Origin: Gammaproteobacteria bacterium
GTDB lineage: Bacteria > Pseudomonadota > Gammaproteobacteria > Pseudomonadales > Azotimanducaceae
NCBI GenBank assembly: GCA_021773555.1
Contig: JAJFKA010000099.1
Location: forward strand, 1 to 45,580
DNA: 45,580 bases
Reading direction: 5' to 3'
Position 1 is the first letter of the stretch. Each line of letters starts with the position of its first letter. Shown one piece after another: positions 17,114 through 25,512 of this stretch. Made by a program: the position numbers and the translations under genes. The notes under the pieces are model-generated. The model was not told the DNA's origin. It searched no databases and saw only the letters and a program-made list of their open reading frames with translations.

Positions 17114-17179
17114 CTAGGATGACCTCAAGTTGTGCATCACGATCATCGAAAGTTGGCGGCCTGCGAAGCGGTTCAACAT
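17114..17179 (-). CDS. Possible 21-residue mini-ORF bridging mshE and mshG
   Basis: In the 101-base gap between mshE and mshG an ATG at 17179, preceded by GGGGAG at a fitting distance, opens a 21-codon frame (MLNRFAGRQLSMIVMHNLRS then Ser) whose TAG directly touches the ATG of mshG. Another 13-codon frame starts at 17214, exactly after the mshE stop, and ends by overlapping this start. The chain could keep ribosomes moving from mshE to mshG. Coding is unproven; the peptide resembles nothing I know. Confidence 0.25.
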   Translation of the reverse strand: MLNRFAGRQLSMIVMHNLRSS

Positions 17180-17214
17180 TCAGCACTCCCCGGTTTTGTT
17201 CTCAGAACAGCCAT

Positions 17215-18903
17215 CTACTTCAATGCCGCAGTAAGATCAACGACCCGACTGAGTTCTTCGATGGTTGTCCTTCCACCCTGTACCAGGCGTAGTCCTTCTT
17301 CCGGCATGGTTTTGAACCCACTTTCCCGGGCCTGGTTGCGAAACTCCAGCATCGTTGCCTTCTTTGAAATCATCTCGTCGAGTTCATCGGTCACGGTGAG
17401 GACCTCCATCACCAGCGTACGACCTCTGTAGCCGATGTCAAAACATTCGGCACAACCAACCGGGTCAAAAACCGTAATCGCTTCTTCGACACCCATGATA
17501 ATTTGTTCAAATTCCTCTGCCGGCCTGCCTTTTTTGCAATGTTCGCAAAGTACCCGGATGAGCCTTTGGCCGATAATGCCGATGATGTTTCCGGCAAGAA
17601 TATCGGCAGGTACTCCGATATCAATCAACCTTGGGATCGCGCCGACTGCAGAATTGGTGTGCAGGGTTGTGTAAACCTGGTGTCCGGTCATCGCAGCCCG
17701 AAACGCCATTTCTGCGGTGGCTGAATCACGAACTTCGCCGACCAGAATGATATCGGGGTCCTGGCGCATAATGGACCGGATGCCGCTGGCGAAATCCATT
17801 TTGGAGACCTCATTAATTGAAGTCTGACGGATCATATTGATGGGGTATTCCACCGGGTCTTCCAGCGTCATGATGTTAACTTCGATGGAGTTAATAAAAT
17901 TCAGCATTGAATAGAGTGTGGTTGTTTTACCGCTTCCGGTTGGGCCGGTGACCAGGATAATGCCCGCCGGGCGACTCATCAGCAGACGCAACTTGGCAAA
18001 AGTATCCGCCTGCAGGTTGAAATTCTCCAATGGCATCAAGCCTTTTGCACGATCCAGAACGCGAAGTACAATATTCTCGCCATAGATTGTCGGCAACACT
18101 GACACCCGAAAGTCCACGGTTCGGCCACCCACGCGCATTGAAATTCGGCCATCCTGAGGCACGCGATTTTCCGCGATGTTCAAACTGGCCATGACCTTGA
18201 GGCGGACCGATATGGCAGCCCAATAATCCTTATGCAGGCTACGGATCTGGAACATGACCCCGTCAATTCGATAACGGAGCCGTAAAAAACTGTTTTCAGG
18301 TTCGAAATGGATATCAGATGCTTCTCGCTTAACCGCATCGGCGAGCAGCGCATCAACTAATCTGACGATTGGCTGGGAATACTCTTCCGCATCATCGAGA
18401 CTGTCGTAGTCGACAATGCCAGTTGCGAGTTCCTGGAGAATGCCACCAACCGACATCTCGTAACCATAGAACCGATCGATTGCGTCGCTGATCTCGCTTT
18501 CGGTCGCGAGCACCGGAACCAGGTTAATGGCGGCTGGAATATTGGCGCTGACCCGGTCAAGCACCATGACGTCATAGATATCTTTCATGGCGAGAACCAG
18601 ATTGTTCTCTGCGTGGTTAAAACTCACGGGAATGACGTTGTGCCTTTGCGCGAGTTGTTTGGGGATCAACTCGATGGCATCAGCGTCCGGGGTAACGCTG
18701 GTCAGGTCAATGCTATCCCGACCCAGCGCCTCGCCTAGCATGTCGCGCATGATGTGCTCGGAGATGAAGCCGAGATCGATGAGTGCCTGGCCGATCATCT
18801 TGCCGGTTTTCTTTTGCTCGATCAGCGCGATGGTTACCTGATCTTCCGTGATCAGTCCCTTTTCGACCAGTTGGTCTCCCAGGCGTAGTTTGACCTCGCT
18901 CAT
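17215..18903 (-). CDS. mshE: Pilus assembly ATPase with c-di-GMP-binding-type N-terminus (GspE/PilB/MshE)
   Basis: A 562-residue secretion ATPase. Residues 7-30 (RLGDQLVEKGLITEDQVTIA then LIEQ) match the MshEN c-di-GMP motif RLGxxLVxxGxI...Q, and a second, looser copy IGQALIDLGFI starts at 37. The GspE core has Walker A GPTGSGKT (320-327), an Asp box/arginine region around LEDPVEYP, Walker B DPDIILVGE (382-390) and a zinc tetracysteine C453-x2-C456 ... C484-x2-C487. It hydrolyses ATP in the cytoplasm to extend the pilus. Start and upstream stop overlap as ATGA. A 101-base gap follows before mshG. c-di-GMP control is known for Vibrio MshE and inferred here from the motif. Confidence 0.94.
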   Translation of the reverse strand: MSEVKLRLGDQLVEKGLITEDQVTIALIEQKKTGKMIGQALIDLGFISEHIMRDMLGEALGRDSIDLTSVTPDADAIELIPKQLAQRHNVIPVSFNHAENNLVLAMKDIYDVMVLDRVSANIPAAINLVPVLATESEISDAIDRFYGYEMSVGGILQELATGIVDYDSLDDAEEYSQPIVRLVDALLADAVKREASDIHFEPENSFLRLRYRIDGVMFQIRSLHKDYWAAISVRLKVMASLNIAENRVPQDGRISMRVGGRTVDFRVSVLPTIYGENIVLRVLDRAKGLMPLENFNLQADTFAKLRLLMSRPAGIILVTGPTGSGKTTTLYSMLNFINSIEVNIMTLEDPVEYPINMIRQTSINEVSKMDFASGIRSIMRQDPDIILVGEVRDSATAEMAFRAAMTGHQVYTTLHTNSAVGAIPRLIDIGVPADILAGNIIGIIGQRLIRVLCEHCKKGRPAEEFEQIIMGVEEAITVFDPVGCAECFDIGYRGRTLVMEVLTVTDELDEMISKKATMLEFRNQARESGFKTMPEEGLRLVQGGRTTIEELSRVVDLTAALK

Positions 18904-20618
18904 GGAGTGCTCTTTCCAAGCTCCGCGAGGCGCTTTAAGAGGACAGCCTCTGAAAAACGTGCCTCCTGCAACCTGCCGAGTTCGAGAGCTTGTTGATAGA
19001 AACGCCTGGCTTCACCAGTCTGCTTTAGATGATCCAGTGAGACCGCCAGATTGTAGGCATAATCCGGATTCCCTGAGTCGCGATAGTAAGCGGCAAAGAA
19101 ATCGCTCTGCGCCTGATGCCATTGGCCATTTGCCGCTGACTGAGTACCTTTGAGGAAATGTAAATGTGCGGAATCAGGGTCTGCCAACAGCAGATTCCTT
19201 ACCTCTTCAACGACAGCCGTTCCGGTACCGACCTGTTCTGCGACCGATAAGATAGCAGCGCGGACATAGGCGTCATCAGGATGACCGGAGAGCCAGTTCT
19301 GGTAAAGTCGGGTCGCATCTGCCCAACGTTTTTGCTCGGTCGCAACGGCAGCAGCACCTAAGACTGCGTCCCGATTTTGTGGAGAGACCTTTAAGACAGC
19401 AGAATAGTCCCGGGCTGCTGAGACAAAATCACGGCGTTTAAAAGCGTCGTATGCCTGTTGTACAAGCAAGCTTGACTGCGCCTCAGTTGGTTTGTGTCTG
19501 ACGATGACGCGTTCTGACTGTGCATCGACTCGTTGCAATCGTTGATTGACAGGTTGGAAAGTTGTGAATCGCGTAAGGTAATCGCTGGCCACAGGCGGAA
19601 CGTCCTGCCTGAAGGTCGGGGTGTTCGCAGCAGTCTCCGGTAATCTTGAAGAGGGCGATTCAGCCTGGACGGGTTTGATTGGTGATTCGCTGAATTGTTC
19701 GTCAGGGCGTTGATCGGGTGTCACCCTTGCCAGGGAAGCAGGTTCTGTGGTTTCACCCACCCGGGGTGTGGTTTCACCCACCCGGGGTGTGGTATTCAGT
19801 TCCTCGGCGAAGTCTGATTCACCACCTGTAGTACTTGCAATTCCTCCCTGCCTTAGCTCGTCAATATTACTGTTTGCGAGTAAGTAGAAGTAGTAGGACA
19901 GGATGCCTCCCAGAGCCGTCACCAGCAGCATCGCATATAGAAATCGAGCCCTGCGTTTGGAGCGAAGGGCGATCTTTTTTCCGCTGGACAACAAATGTTC
20001 CAGTGCTGCCTTGTTCTCTTCCAGGTGTACCTCGCGCTGACGGTTTTCCTCCTGGGCGCGACGTGCTGCTGCCGATTGTTGGCGTTGTTCTTCTTCCTTT
20101 TGCTGCAGGGCAATGACGTCAGCCTGTTCCCTGGCCGCGATCTCGGATTCCAGTCGGGCAGAATTTTCGCTCTCAGATTCGGCTTCCGATTGATCCTCTA
20201 AATCTTCCTCCGCCGCATCCTCGTCGTGATCAAGGTTCCAGTCTTCAATCAGATCTTCTTCGTCAAACTCATGTTCCGTGGATACTTCCCACACCTCTGA
20301 CTGGTCAGGATCAGCCTCGATAACTTTAGGTTCGTCAATACTAATTTCGTCAACATTAGGTTCGTCAACATCAGTTTCGTCAACATCATCTCCATCCTTC
20401 AGAATCCCGCCGGGAGAATTCGGGGGAGCAGGTGCGTTTCGCGATTTTTGTTCGGTCAATGCCTGCAGTTGAGCAGAATCGTTTTCCTGAAGTGACGATA
20501 GATCATTTGAAACATTGCTGGTGTGCGCTTGTGTCGCGCTCGCATCCTGCCCAACTGTGTCTTTACCGCGACTTTTTTCGAGTGCGGCTTTTTTAAGGGC
20601 TTCCAGCAAGAGGCTCAT
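18900..20618 (-). CDS. MshN-like TPR protein with acidic N-terminal part
   Basis: A 572-residue bitopic protein. MSLLLEALKKAALEKSRGKD is the start usual for MshN-like proteins of MSHA loci. Residues 75-160 are extremely acidic and include four Asp/Glu-rich pentapeptides (DVDET, DVDEP, NVDEI, SIDEP). A coiled coil (about 155-215, rich in Q/E/R) leads to a membrane helix at 226-248. A low-complexity periplasmic linker carries a duplicated TPRVGET (277-290). The C-terminal 200 residues are TPR repeats (SLLVQQAYDAFKRRDFVSAA; PDDAYVRAAILSVAEQVG; NPDYAYNLAVSLDHLKQTG). It lies 10 bases after the secretin gene and overlaps mshE as ATGA. It probably supports secretin/pilus assembly as a scaffold; function inferred from position. 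Confidence 0.78.
   Translation of the reverse strand: MSLLLEALKKAALEKSRGKDTVGQDASATQAHTSNVSNDLSSLQENDSAQLQALTEQKSRNAPAPPNSPGGILKDGDDVDETDVDEPNVDEISIDEPKVIEADPDQSEVWEVSTEHEFDEEDLIEDWNLDHDEDAAEEDLEDQSEAESESENSARLESEIAAREQADVIALQQKEEEQRQQSAAARRAQEENRQREVHLEENKAALEHLLSSGKKIALRSKRRARFLYAMLLVTALGGILSYYFYLLANSNIDELRQGGIASTTGGESDFAEELNTTPRVGETTPRVGETTEPASLARVTPDQRPDEQFSESPIKPVQAESPSSRLPETAANTPTFRQDVPPVASDYLTRFTTFQPVNQRLQRVDAQSERVIVRHKPTEAQSSLLVQQAYDAFKRRDFVSAARDYSAVLKVSPQNRDAVLGAAAVATEQKRWADATRLYQNWLSGHPDDAYVRAAILSVAEQVGTGTAVVEEVRNLLLADPDSAHLHFLKGTQSAANGQWHQAQSDFFAAYYRDSGNPDYAYNLAVSLDHLKQTGEARRFYQQALELGRLQEARFSEAVLLKRLAELGKSTP
19750..19791 (-). repeat. Exact tandem duplication of 21 bp in the MshN-like gene
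   Basis: The 21-base unit at 19750-19770 is repeated without change at 19771-19791, encoding the doubled TPRVGET in the periplasmic linker. Identity at synonymous sites suggests a recent duplication. Confidence 0.9.
20329..20388 (-). repeat. Four imperfect 15-bp repeats in the MshN-like gene
   Basis: Units at 20329-20343, 20344-20358, 20359-20373 and 20374-20388 share the plus-strand core TTCGTCAA at the same phase, encoding acidic pentapeptides. They lie in the cytoplasmic acidic region of the protein and keep the reading frame. Confidence 0.85.
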
Positions 20619-20628
20619 AATGTCTGGC

Positions 20629-22266
20629 CTAGCGCTCCGAAATCCTGGGCAGGAACTGATCGAAAGATTTCAGGTCGCCAGCGATACTGGCTTTGTGAAT
20701 AACTGTTGGTTTCAGGAAGATCACCAGTTCAGTCTTTTCTGTGGAGTCGTCATCAAAACGGAATGCGCGGCCAATCAGCGGAAGCTTTCCGAGCATCGGT
20801 ACGCCTTTAACATTGCGTTTCACCTGATCCTGCATCAAACCGCCGATAACGGCGATGTTGCCGCTATCAACTTTCAGCACTGACTCAACCTCACGGACCT
20901 GGATCACCGGAATGCTGGAAACGACATTGGCATCCGCCAGTGCGGGATTCGGGTCCTGTGCGAAGCTGATCACTCTCGAGATTGTCGGTCTTACATTAAG
21001 TATTACGGAGTCCGCATCATCAATGAAAGGCGTTACGCTCATGACAAAACCGACCGGTACAGTATTAACTTCCGTTTCGAAAGTGGTGAGGTTGCCGCCG
21101 TTCAGCGCACTGCTGCTGGTATCTATGTTTACTTCGACAGTGAAGTAGATGAGGTTATCAACAACTTTAAGTAGTGCAGTCTGGTTGTTCATGGCCATCA
21201 CCTTGGGGCTGGACATAACACTGACATCACCAAATGTCTCGAGTGCGCGCAGTGTGGCCTGAAGTTCGTTACCACCCAGATCAAGGTCCGAGAGTGTTAA
21301 ATTGAACGTTGGTGGGCTTGCAAGGGCCACATTCGAAAGGTTCTGGTTAATCTCTACGCCGCTTGTCAGGTTTGAATTTATCAGGTTCCAGTCAATGCCA
21401 CCCTGATAAGAGTCACTGAGGCTGACTTCCGCGATGGTCGCTTCAATCAACACCTGCCGCTGGCTGTTTTTCTGGACGATTGCGATAAATCTGCCAATTT
21501 CATTGTGTTGCAGTTTGGTCGCTCGAACCGCGATTGTGCCAGATTCGCTGTTCATGATGATGTCAGGGTTCGAGGCGCTATTCCCTTCGGTCGTTGTGCG
21601 ACCCAGAATCTTTCCAATATTGTCTTCGAGCGTTGCCCAGAATGCATGCTCGGTGACATTTCGAACCAGGGTATCTGAACTATTACCGGTATTTCCGCTG
21701 TCACCGGAAGACGAACCCGCGCCTGCGCCGGTGGAACTGATCTGGGTGGACACGGCAACACTACCGATGCTGGTTCGTGCAATATTAAGGTAGTCAACCG
21801 CGTACGTGCGCAGAAAAGGGGTGTCCCGTTCAACTCGCAACACGCCATTTTGAATCTGGTAGCGAAGGCCTGCATTTCTGCTAATACGATCCAGAAGAGA
21901 TGTCAGCGGTTGCTCGATTGCGTTAATGCTGATTGAGACATCGATATCTTCACCAACATCAAGATTCAGCGCCGAATCCCGGGCAAGGGAAAACAATAGT
22001 TCTTTGACCGGTACGTCGTACACGACGACAGTATGCGTGGCTTCGGCGTAGAAGGGCTCCGGTGCCGGTAATTCAGGCGAGGCCGAAATCACGTCCGGTA
22101 TGCTGGACTCGTCCGGATTAACCTCGGCCGATGTCTCCCCGGTGATGTGTCCGGCAGATAACTGATTGGCCGGGCCAGGTACCCCTTGTCCGGCACAGCC
22201 TGTGAGCGCCGCGAAAAAACTGATGAAAAAACTGAACAGGATAAGCCGAGAGAACAGAGACTTCAT
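20629..22266 (-). CDS. mshL: MSHA-type outer-membrane secretin
   Basis: A 545-residue secretin when started at ATG 22266, which overlaps the upstream stop as ATGA; the longer frame to 22368 has no signal sequence at its start and is rejected. MKSLFSRLILFSFFISFFAALTGC is a lipoprotein signal with the Cys of LTGC. The STN/N0 domain is VVYDVPVKELLFSLARDSAL ... LTSLLDRISRNAGLRYQIQN. The secretin pore domain includes VPVGFVMSVTPFIDDADSVI, SVLKVDSGNIAVIGGLMQDQ and LIGRAFRFDDDSTEKTELVI. A Ser/Gly-rich insert (SSTGAGAGSSSGDSGNTGNS) lies in between. Gated channel for the pilus in the outer membrane. The order M-L-N-E-G identifies the locus. Confidence 0.94.
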   Translation of the reverse strand: MKSLFSRLILFSFFISFFAALTGCAGQGVPGPANQLSAGHITGETSAEVNPDESSIPDVISASPELPAPEPFYAEATHTVVVYDVPVKELLFSLARDSALNLDVGEDIDVSISINAIEQPLTSLLDRISRNAGLRYQIQNGVLRVERDTPFLRTYAVDYLNIARTSIGSVAVSTQISSTGAGAGSSSGDSGNTGNSSDTLVRNVTEHAFWATLEDNIGKILGRTTTEGNSASNPDIIMNSESGTIAVRATKLQHNEIGRFIAIVQKNSQRQVLIEATIAEVSLSDSYQGGIDWNLINSNLTSGVEINQNLSNVALASPPTFNLTLSDLDLGGNELQATLRALETFGDVSVMSSPKVMAMNNQTALLKVVDNLIYFTVEVNIDTSSSALNGGNLTTFETEVNTVPVGFVMSVTPFIDDADSVILNVRPTISRVISFAQDPNPALADANVVSSIPVIQVREVESVLKVDSGNIAVIGGLMQDQVKRNVKGVPMLGKLPLIGRAFRFDDDSTEKTELVIFLKPTVIHKASIAGDLKSFDQFLPRISER

Positions 22267-23192
22267 CGCGTGACTTCCGTAGGGGTTGAGGGTGACGCCT
22301 TCAGGCTCGCATCTTCCACTGAAACGAGGGTGATGCCCAGTACCGCAATCACAACGGCCTGAGACCATGACCAGAGTCTTCGGGGTTCGTACTGGCTGTC
22401 TTGAGCGGCTCGTTTGATGTCTTTGTCTTTAACCTCTGTGGTGCTCTGGGCGTAGGCCGCGAGCAGTGCCTTGTCGGCAAGGATATTGATGCGTCGAATA
22501 AGACCGTGCGAGTACTTCTCAATGGCCCGGGCAGAGCTAACAGAAAACAGGTCGGGTCCGATATATCCGGACGCGCGAATCCTGAAGTTCAGGTATTCGT
22601 GGATATCAGCCAGTTCCAATGGAGGTAAATACAGGCTGTGCGTAATCCGTTCGCGAAGTTGGCGAATTTTTCTGTTGGCTAGTTTTTCATCCAGCTCTGG
22701 TTGACCGAACAGTACAATTTGCAGCAGCTTGTGCTCGTCCGTTTCGAGATTACTGAGCAGCCGTAGTTCCTCGAGTGTTTGCAGCGGCATTTCCTGTGCC
22801 TCTTCTACCAGCACCACAACCTTCCGATTGGCTGCGAAACGCTTCAGCAAAGTCGCATGTAGCGCTCTCATCACCATGAGCTTGTCACTGTACTCATCAA
22901 CGTCGAGGCGGAGTTCCCTGGCGATTTCCTGCAGGATCTGATCCGGAGATAAGCTTGGATGGGCGAGGTACACCCAATCGATATCATCATAGAGAATCGT
23001 GGGGAGCATTCGACACAGCATGGTCTTGCCGGTGCCGACTTCACCAACAACCTTGGTAATGCCTTCACCGTTTTCGATTGCGTATTTCAGGGCGTGGAGA
23101 GCCGGACCCCGCTGACTACCTTCGAAGAATACGTGTGTGTCCGGGGTAATGCGAAAGGGTGGTTTGGCGAGGCCAAAATACTCTAGATACAT
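22263..23192 (-). CDS. mshM: ExeA/MshM-like AAA ATPase
   Basis: A 309-residue AAA ATPase. The start MYLEYFGLAKPPFRITPDTH then VFF is the family signature. Walker A is GEVGTGKT (50-57), Walker B is VVVLVEEAQ (about 125-133), and LEELRLLSNLETDEHKLLQIVLFGQPEL is the sensor region. A single membrane helix near 273-292 (SWSQAVVIAVLGITLVSV) places the ATPase in the cytoplasm at the inner membrane. ExeA-type proteins help place or assemble the secretin through peptidoglycan. It is the first gene of the pilus operon; only about 10 bases separate the start from a predicted sigma-54 transcription start and no ribosome-binding site is visible. Confidence 0.9.
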   Translation of the reverse strand: MYLEYFGLAKPPFRITPDTHVFFEGSQRGPALHALKYAIENGEGITKVVGEVGTGKTMLCRMLPTILYDDIDWVYLAHPSLSPDQILQEIARELRLDVDEYSDKLMVMRALHATLLKRFAANRKVVVLVEEAQEMPLQTLEELRLLSNLETDEHKLLQIVLFGQPELDEKLANRKIRQLRERITHSLYLPPLELADIHEYLNFRIRASGYIGPDLFSVSSARAIEKYSHGLIRRINILADKALLAAYAQSTTEVKDKDIKRAAQDSQYEPRRLWSWSQAVVIAVLGITLVSVEDASLKASPSTPTEVTR

Positions 23193-23213
23193 GGCGCTAG
23201 TTTATGCGAGACA

Positions 23214-23229
23214 AGCAACTATTGCACCA
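23214..23229 (-). promoter_or_regulatory. Candidate sigma-54 promoter of the pilus operon
   Basis: Minus strand TGGTGCA-ATAG-TTGCT keeps TGG, TTGC and GG-N10-GC spacing. Predicted start is near 23203, leaving a leader of only about 11 bases before mshM, which weakens the case. The rest of 23193-23510 (318 bases between divergent genes) holds no other feature I can support. Confidence 0.38.
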
Positions 23230-23510
23230 GCTTATCCTGTCATTTCATTCATAATTCTAGAACTGACCCCGGCAGGCCAGACAGGTCGATATGCCGGGTC
23301 TGCGGAGCGGCCAGCACTTTATTCAGTGCTGCTGTGATTTGTTCCAATCCGGGTGGGTGCTTGCGATTAAATGTCGGCGTCAAGCCGAAGTGTCGGTTAC
23401 CGCTTTGACGGGCACGTGACCAGGCAGTACCTGACAATACAGTCGACAAGCACCGATCTGCTGGTCATCATTAGCAACATGTTATTTTCAGTTCTCGTGG
23501 AGACGGCACG

Positions 23511-24635
23511 ATGAGTGTTGCGCTGGTCCTTTCCGGTGGCGGAGCGCGCGCCTCATATCAGGTGGGTGTACTCAGCGCCGTGTCAGATATTCTGGGTTCA
23601 CCCGCGGACAATCCGTTCCAGGTGATCTGCGGGACCTCAGCCGGTGCGTTCAACGCTGCTTTGCTGGCGTGTGAAGCTGACCACTTCGCCACGGGTGTAA
23701 CCTTGTTGAATTCGCTCTGGGCTGGCCTAGACTCGGATGATGTGCACAAAATCGGTTCAGGCGCGATTCTCTCATCGGTCTACGGGCTGATCCGTTCCAT
23801 GTTCAACGATGGGTATCACGAAGGCGTTCCTTGGTCCTTGCTGAACAACGGACCGTTGCGTGAATTATTGGGAAAGGTAATCCGATTTGACCGCCTGCCG
23901 GGACTTTTAGATAGCGGCGAACTGGAGGCGCTGGCGATTACGGCACTGGGTTACACCAGCGGCGCGTCGCTCAGCTTCTTTGAGGGCGCGAGCGCCCTGA
24001 AAGGGTGGCGTCGACATCGCCGGATCGGATTGCCAGTGAAGCTCAGGATCGATCACCTGATGGCGTCGTCCGCCATCCCCGGAATTTATCCCAGCGTGTT
24101 AATCCACCGGGAGTTTTTCGGTGATGGTGCCGTTCGACAGACAGCGCCCTTAAGTCCAGCGTTACATCTTGGTGCAACTAAAATTTTTGCAATTGGGGTC
24201 AGTCACAATCCGAGCGAACCCGAGGATCAGCGTGAAGTCAGTATGCACACGCCTTCATTTGCGCAGATGGCAACCCAGTTTCTGAACGGCTCATTTATTG
24301 ATGCGCTTGAGGAAGACCTTGAGACGTTGCTGCGAATGAACGAGATTATCGATGATCTGCCGGTCGAGAAGCAGCATAAGCAGGGACTCCGGAAGGTCGA
24401 TGTGATGTCAATCACGCCATCACAAAGGTTCGATGAACTTGCAGCGACCCATCTTAAAAGTTTGCCGCGTTCGATGCGGGTACTTTTCCGGATGCTGGGT
24501 GCAACGCGGGCGGGAGGGGGTGCGAGTCTCGCAAGCTATCTTTTGTTCGAAGCGCCGTTTATCAGGGAACTGATCGACTGTGGGTATTCGGATGCCATGT
24601 CCAGAGAAGTGGAAATTTCGGAATTTCTGCGCTGA
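23511..24635 (+). CDS. Patatin-like phospholipase
   Basis: A 374-residue patatin-family lipid acyl hydrolase. The oxyanion-hole sequence LSGGGARASYQVGVL opens the protein, the nucleophile elbow is G41-T-S43-A-G, and the catalytic Asp is D205 in FFGDGAVRQTAPLSP; together these form the Ser-Asp dyad. There is no signal peptide. The C-terminal 130 residues (LRMNEIIDDLPVEKQHKQ; PRSMRVLFRMLG) are helical, as in bacterial patatins of this size. GGAG lies before the ATG. It is divergent from the pilus operon and convergent with the NeuD-like gene, which ends eight bases away. It would release fatty acids from membrane or storage lipids. Confidence 0.92.
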   Translation: MSVALVLSGGGARASYQVGVLSAVSDILGSPADNPFQVICGTSAGAFNAALLACEADHFATGVTLLNSLWAGLDSDDVHKIGSGAILSSVYGLIRSMFNDGYHEGVPWSLLNNGPLRELLGKVIRFDRLPGLLDSGELEALAITALGYTSGASLSFFEGASALKGWRRHRRIGLPVKLRIDHLMASSAIPGIYPSVLIHREFFGDGAVRQTAPLSPALHLGATKIFAIGVSHNPSEPEDQREVSMHTPSFAQMATQFLNGSFIDALEEDLETLLRMNEIIDDLPVEKQHKQGLRKVDVMSITPSQRFDELAATHLKSLPRSMRVLFRMLGATRAGGGASLASYLLFEAPFIRELIDCGYSDAMSREVEISEFLR

Positions 24636-24642
24636 AGTTCCG

Positions 24643-25263
24643 CTAACCCGGTAGCTTCCGTGCCGGATTACCCACGTAGCTGCCGGGTTCCTCAAGATCC
24701 CTGACGATAACCGCACCGGCGCCGACGATACATGAAGCCGTCACACTCACGCCCGGTTTCGCTGTAACACCTGCGCCGATAGAACAGTCCTGGCCAATGT
24801 TCACCGCGCCAGGGAAGGTGACGCCTGGACCGAGGGTTGTCCCGTCACCGATGACGCAATCGTGATCGATAAGGCAACCGGCGTTAATAAATACAAAACG
24901 TCCGATGACTGCCTGCGGATTGATGACCGCCATGGCTCCCACAAAGGTGTTTTCAGCGATCTCTGAGAATGCGGAAACATATGCCCGGGGATGTATCAAC
25001 CGGCTTAACTTGACGCCCTCCAGGGTTTTGGCAAGGTTCGAGCTGGCCTCATGGTCGCGGCGAAGGGCGACAAAATATTCCTCTTCTGATCTGATCACGA
25101 GGCTTTCAAGCGGCAGCAGTGGTCCGAGAGAAAAATCGCCCTGATCACCGATAGAGAACAGCCTGACCAGGCGTTCTGCGGCCAGGGCGGCGTCAACCAC
25201 ATCGCGGGCCTGACCGCCTTGTCTCGACAGGATGATATTTGTTCGACGCTGAGCTTCTGCCAT
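24643..25263 (-). CDS. NeuD/PglD-like sugar O-acyltransferase (left-handed beta helix)
   Basis: A 206-residue acyltransferase. The N-terminal alpha/beta domain (TNIILSRQGGQARDVVDAAL) corresponds to the sugar-binding domain of NeuD/PglD (usual G-x-G-G-x-A-R motif here SRQGGQAR). From about residue 95 hexapeptide repeats form a left-handed beta helix: VSAFSEIAENTFVGAMAVIN, then PQAVIGRFVFINAGCLIDHDC, IGDGTTLGPGVTFPGAVNIG and CSIGAGVTAKPGVSV. The IDHDC segment has the catalytic His. The closing YVGNPARKL is typical. It would acetylate a sugar amine or hydroxyl of a surface glycan. No other glycan genes are adjacent. Bases 25246-25290, spanning its start codon, are duplicated imperfectly at 27313-27357. 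Confidence 0.88.
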   Translation of the reverse strand: MAEAQRRTNIILSRQGGQARDVVDAALAAERLVRLFSIGDQGDFSLGPLLPLESLVIRSEEEYFVALRRDHEASSNLAKTLEGVKLSRLIHPRAYVSAFSEIAENTFVGAMAVINPQAVIGRFVFINAGCLIDHDCVIGDGTTLGPGVTFPGAVNIGQDCSIGAGVTAKPGVSVTASCIVGAGAVIVRDLEEPGSYVGNPARKLPG

Positions 25264-25290
25264 TGCCTGTCAATAGAATTGTCCTGGATC
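25246..25290 (+). repeat. Imperfect direct repeat, copy 1 (45 bp)
   Basis: Matches 27313-27357 on the same strand at 37 of 45 positions without gaps, both starting ACGCTGA and containing CTTCTGCCATT. It spans the first codons and upstream bases of the NeuD-like gene. The two copies flank the TIR gene. Confidence 0.75.
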
Positions 25291-25512
25291 ATCCAGTTTA
25301 CCTTTTTTTCCGATGGCGTTGATGTTGGCAGGCGGGCAACCGATTATGGACTGTGGTGATGAGAACAGTGCCGTAGTCTCTGGAGGTGCCTCGCGCGTGT
25401 GGATGGCACTTGACTCTGACGCCTAGGCATTTGTCGAGATGACAATATCGTGCGGTGGACCAAAAGAGCTTTCTGGCTTACCCTAAGCGGTTCTGACAGT
25501 CAGGTAATTACG

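Noticed and set aside
23249-23449. 66-codon minus-strand frame between mshM and the patatin gene
   Set aside because: No ribosome-binding site, no recognisable motif or signal peptide, and composition like intergenic DNA; it stays a shadow unless conserved.
25313-25426. 37-codon plus-strand frame before the TIR gene (MALMLAGGQPIMDCGDENSA...)
   Set aside because: No ribosome-binding site and no helix or motif; too short to support.
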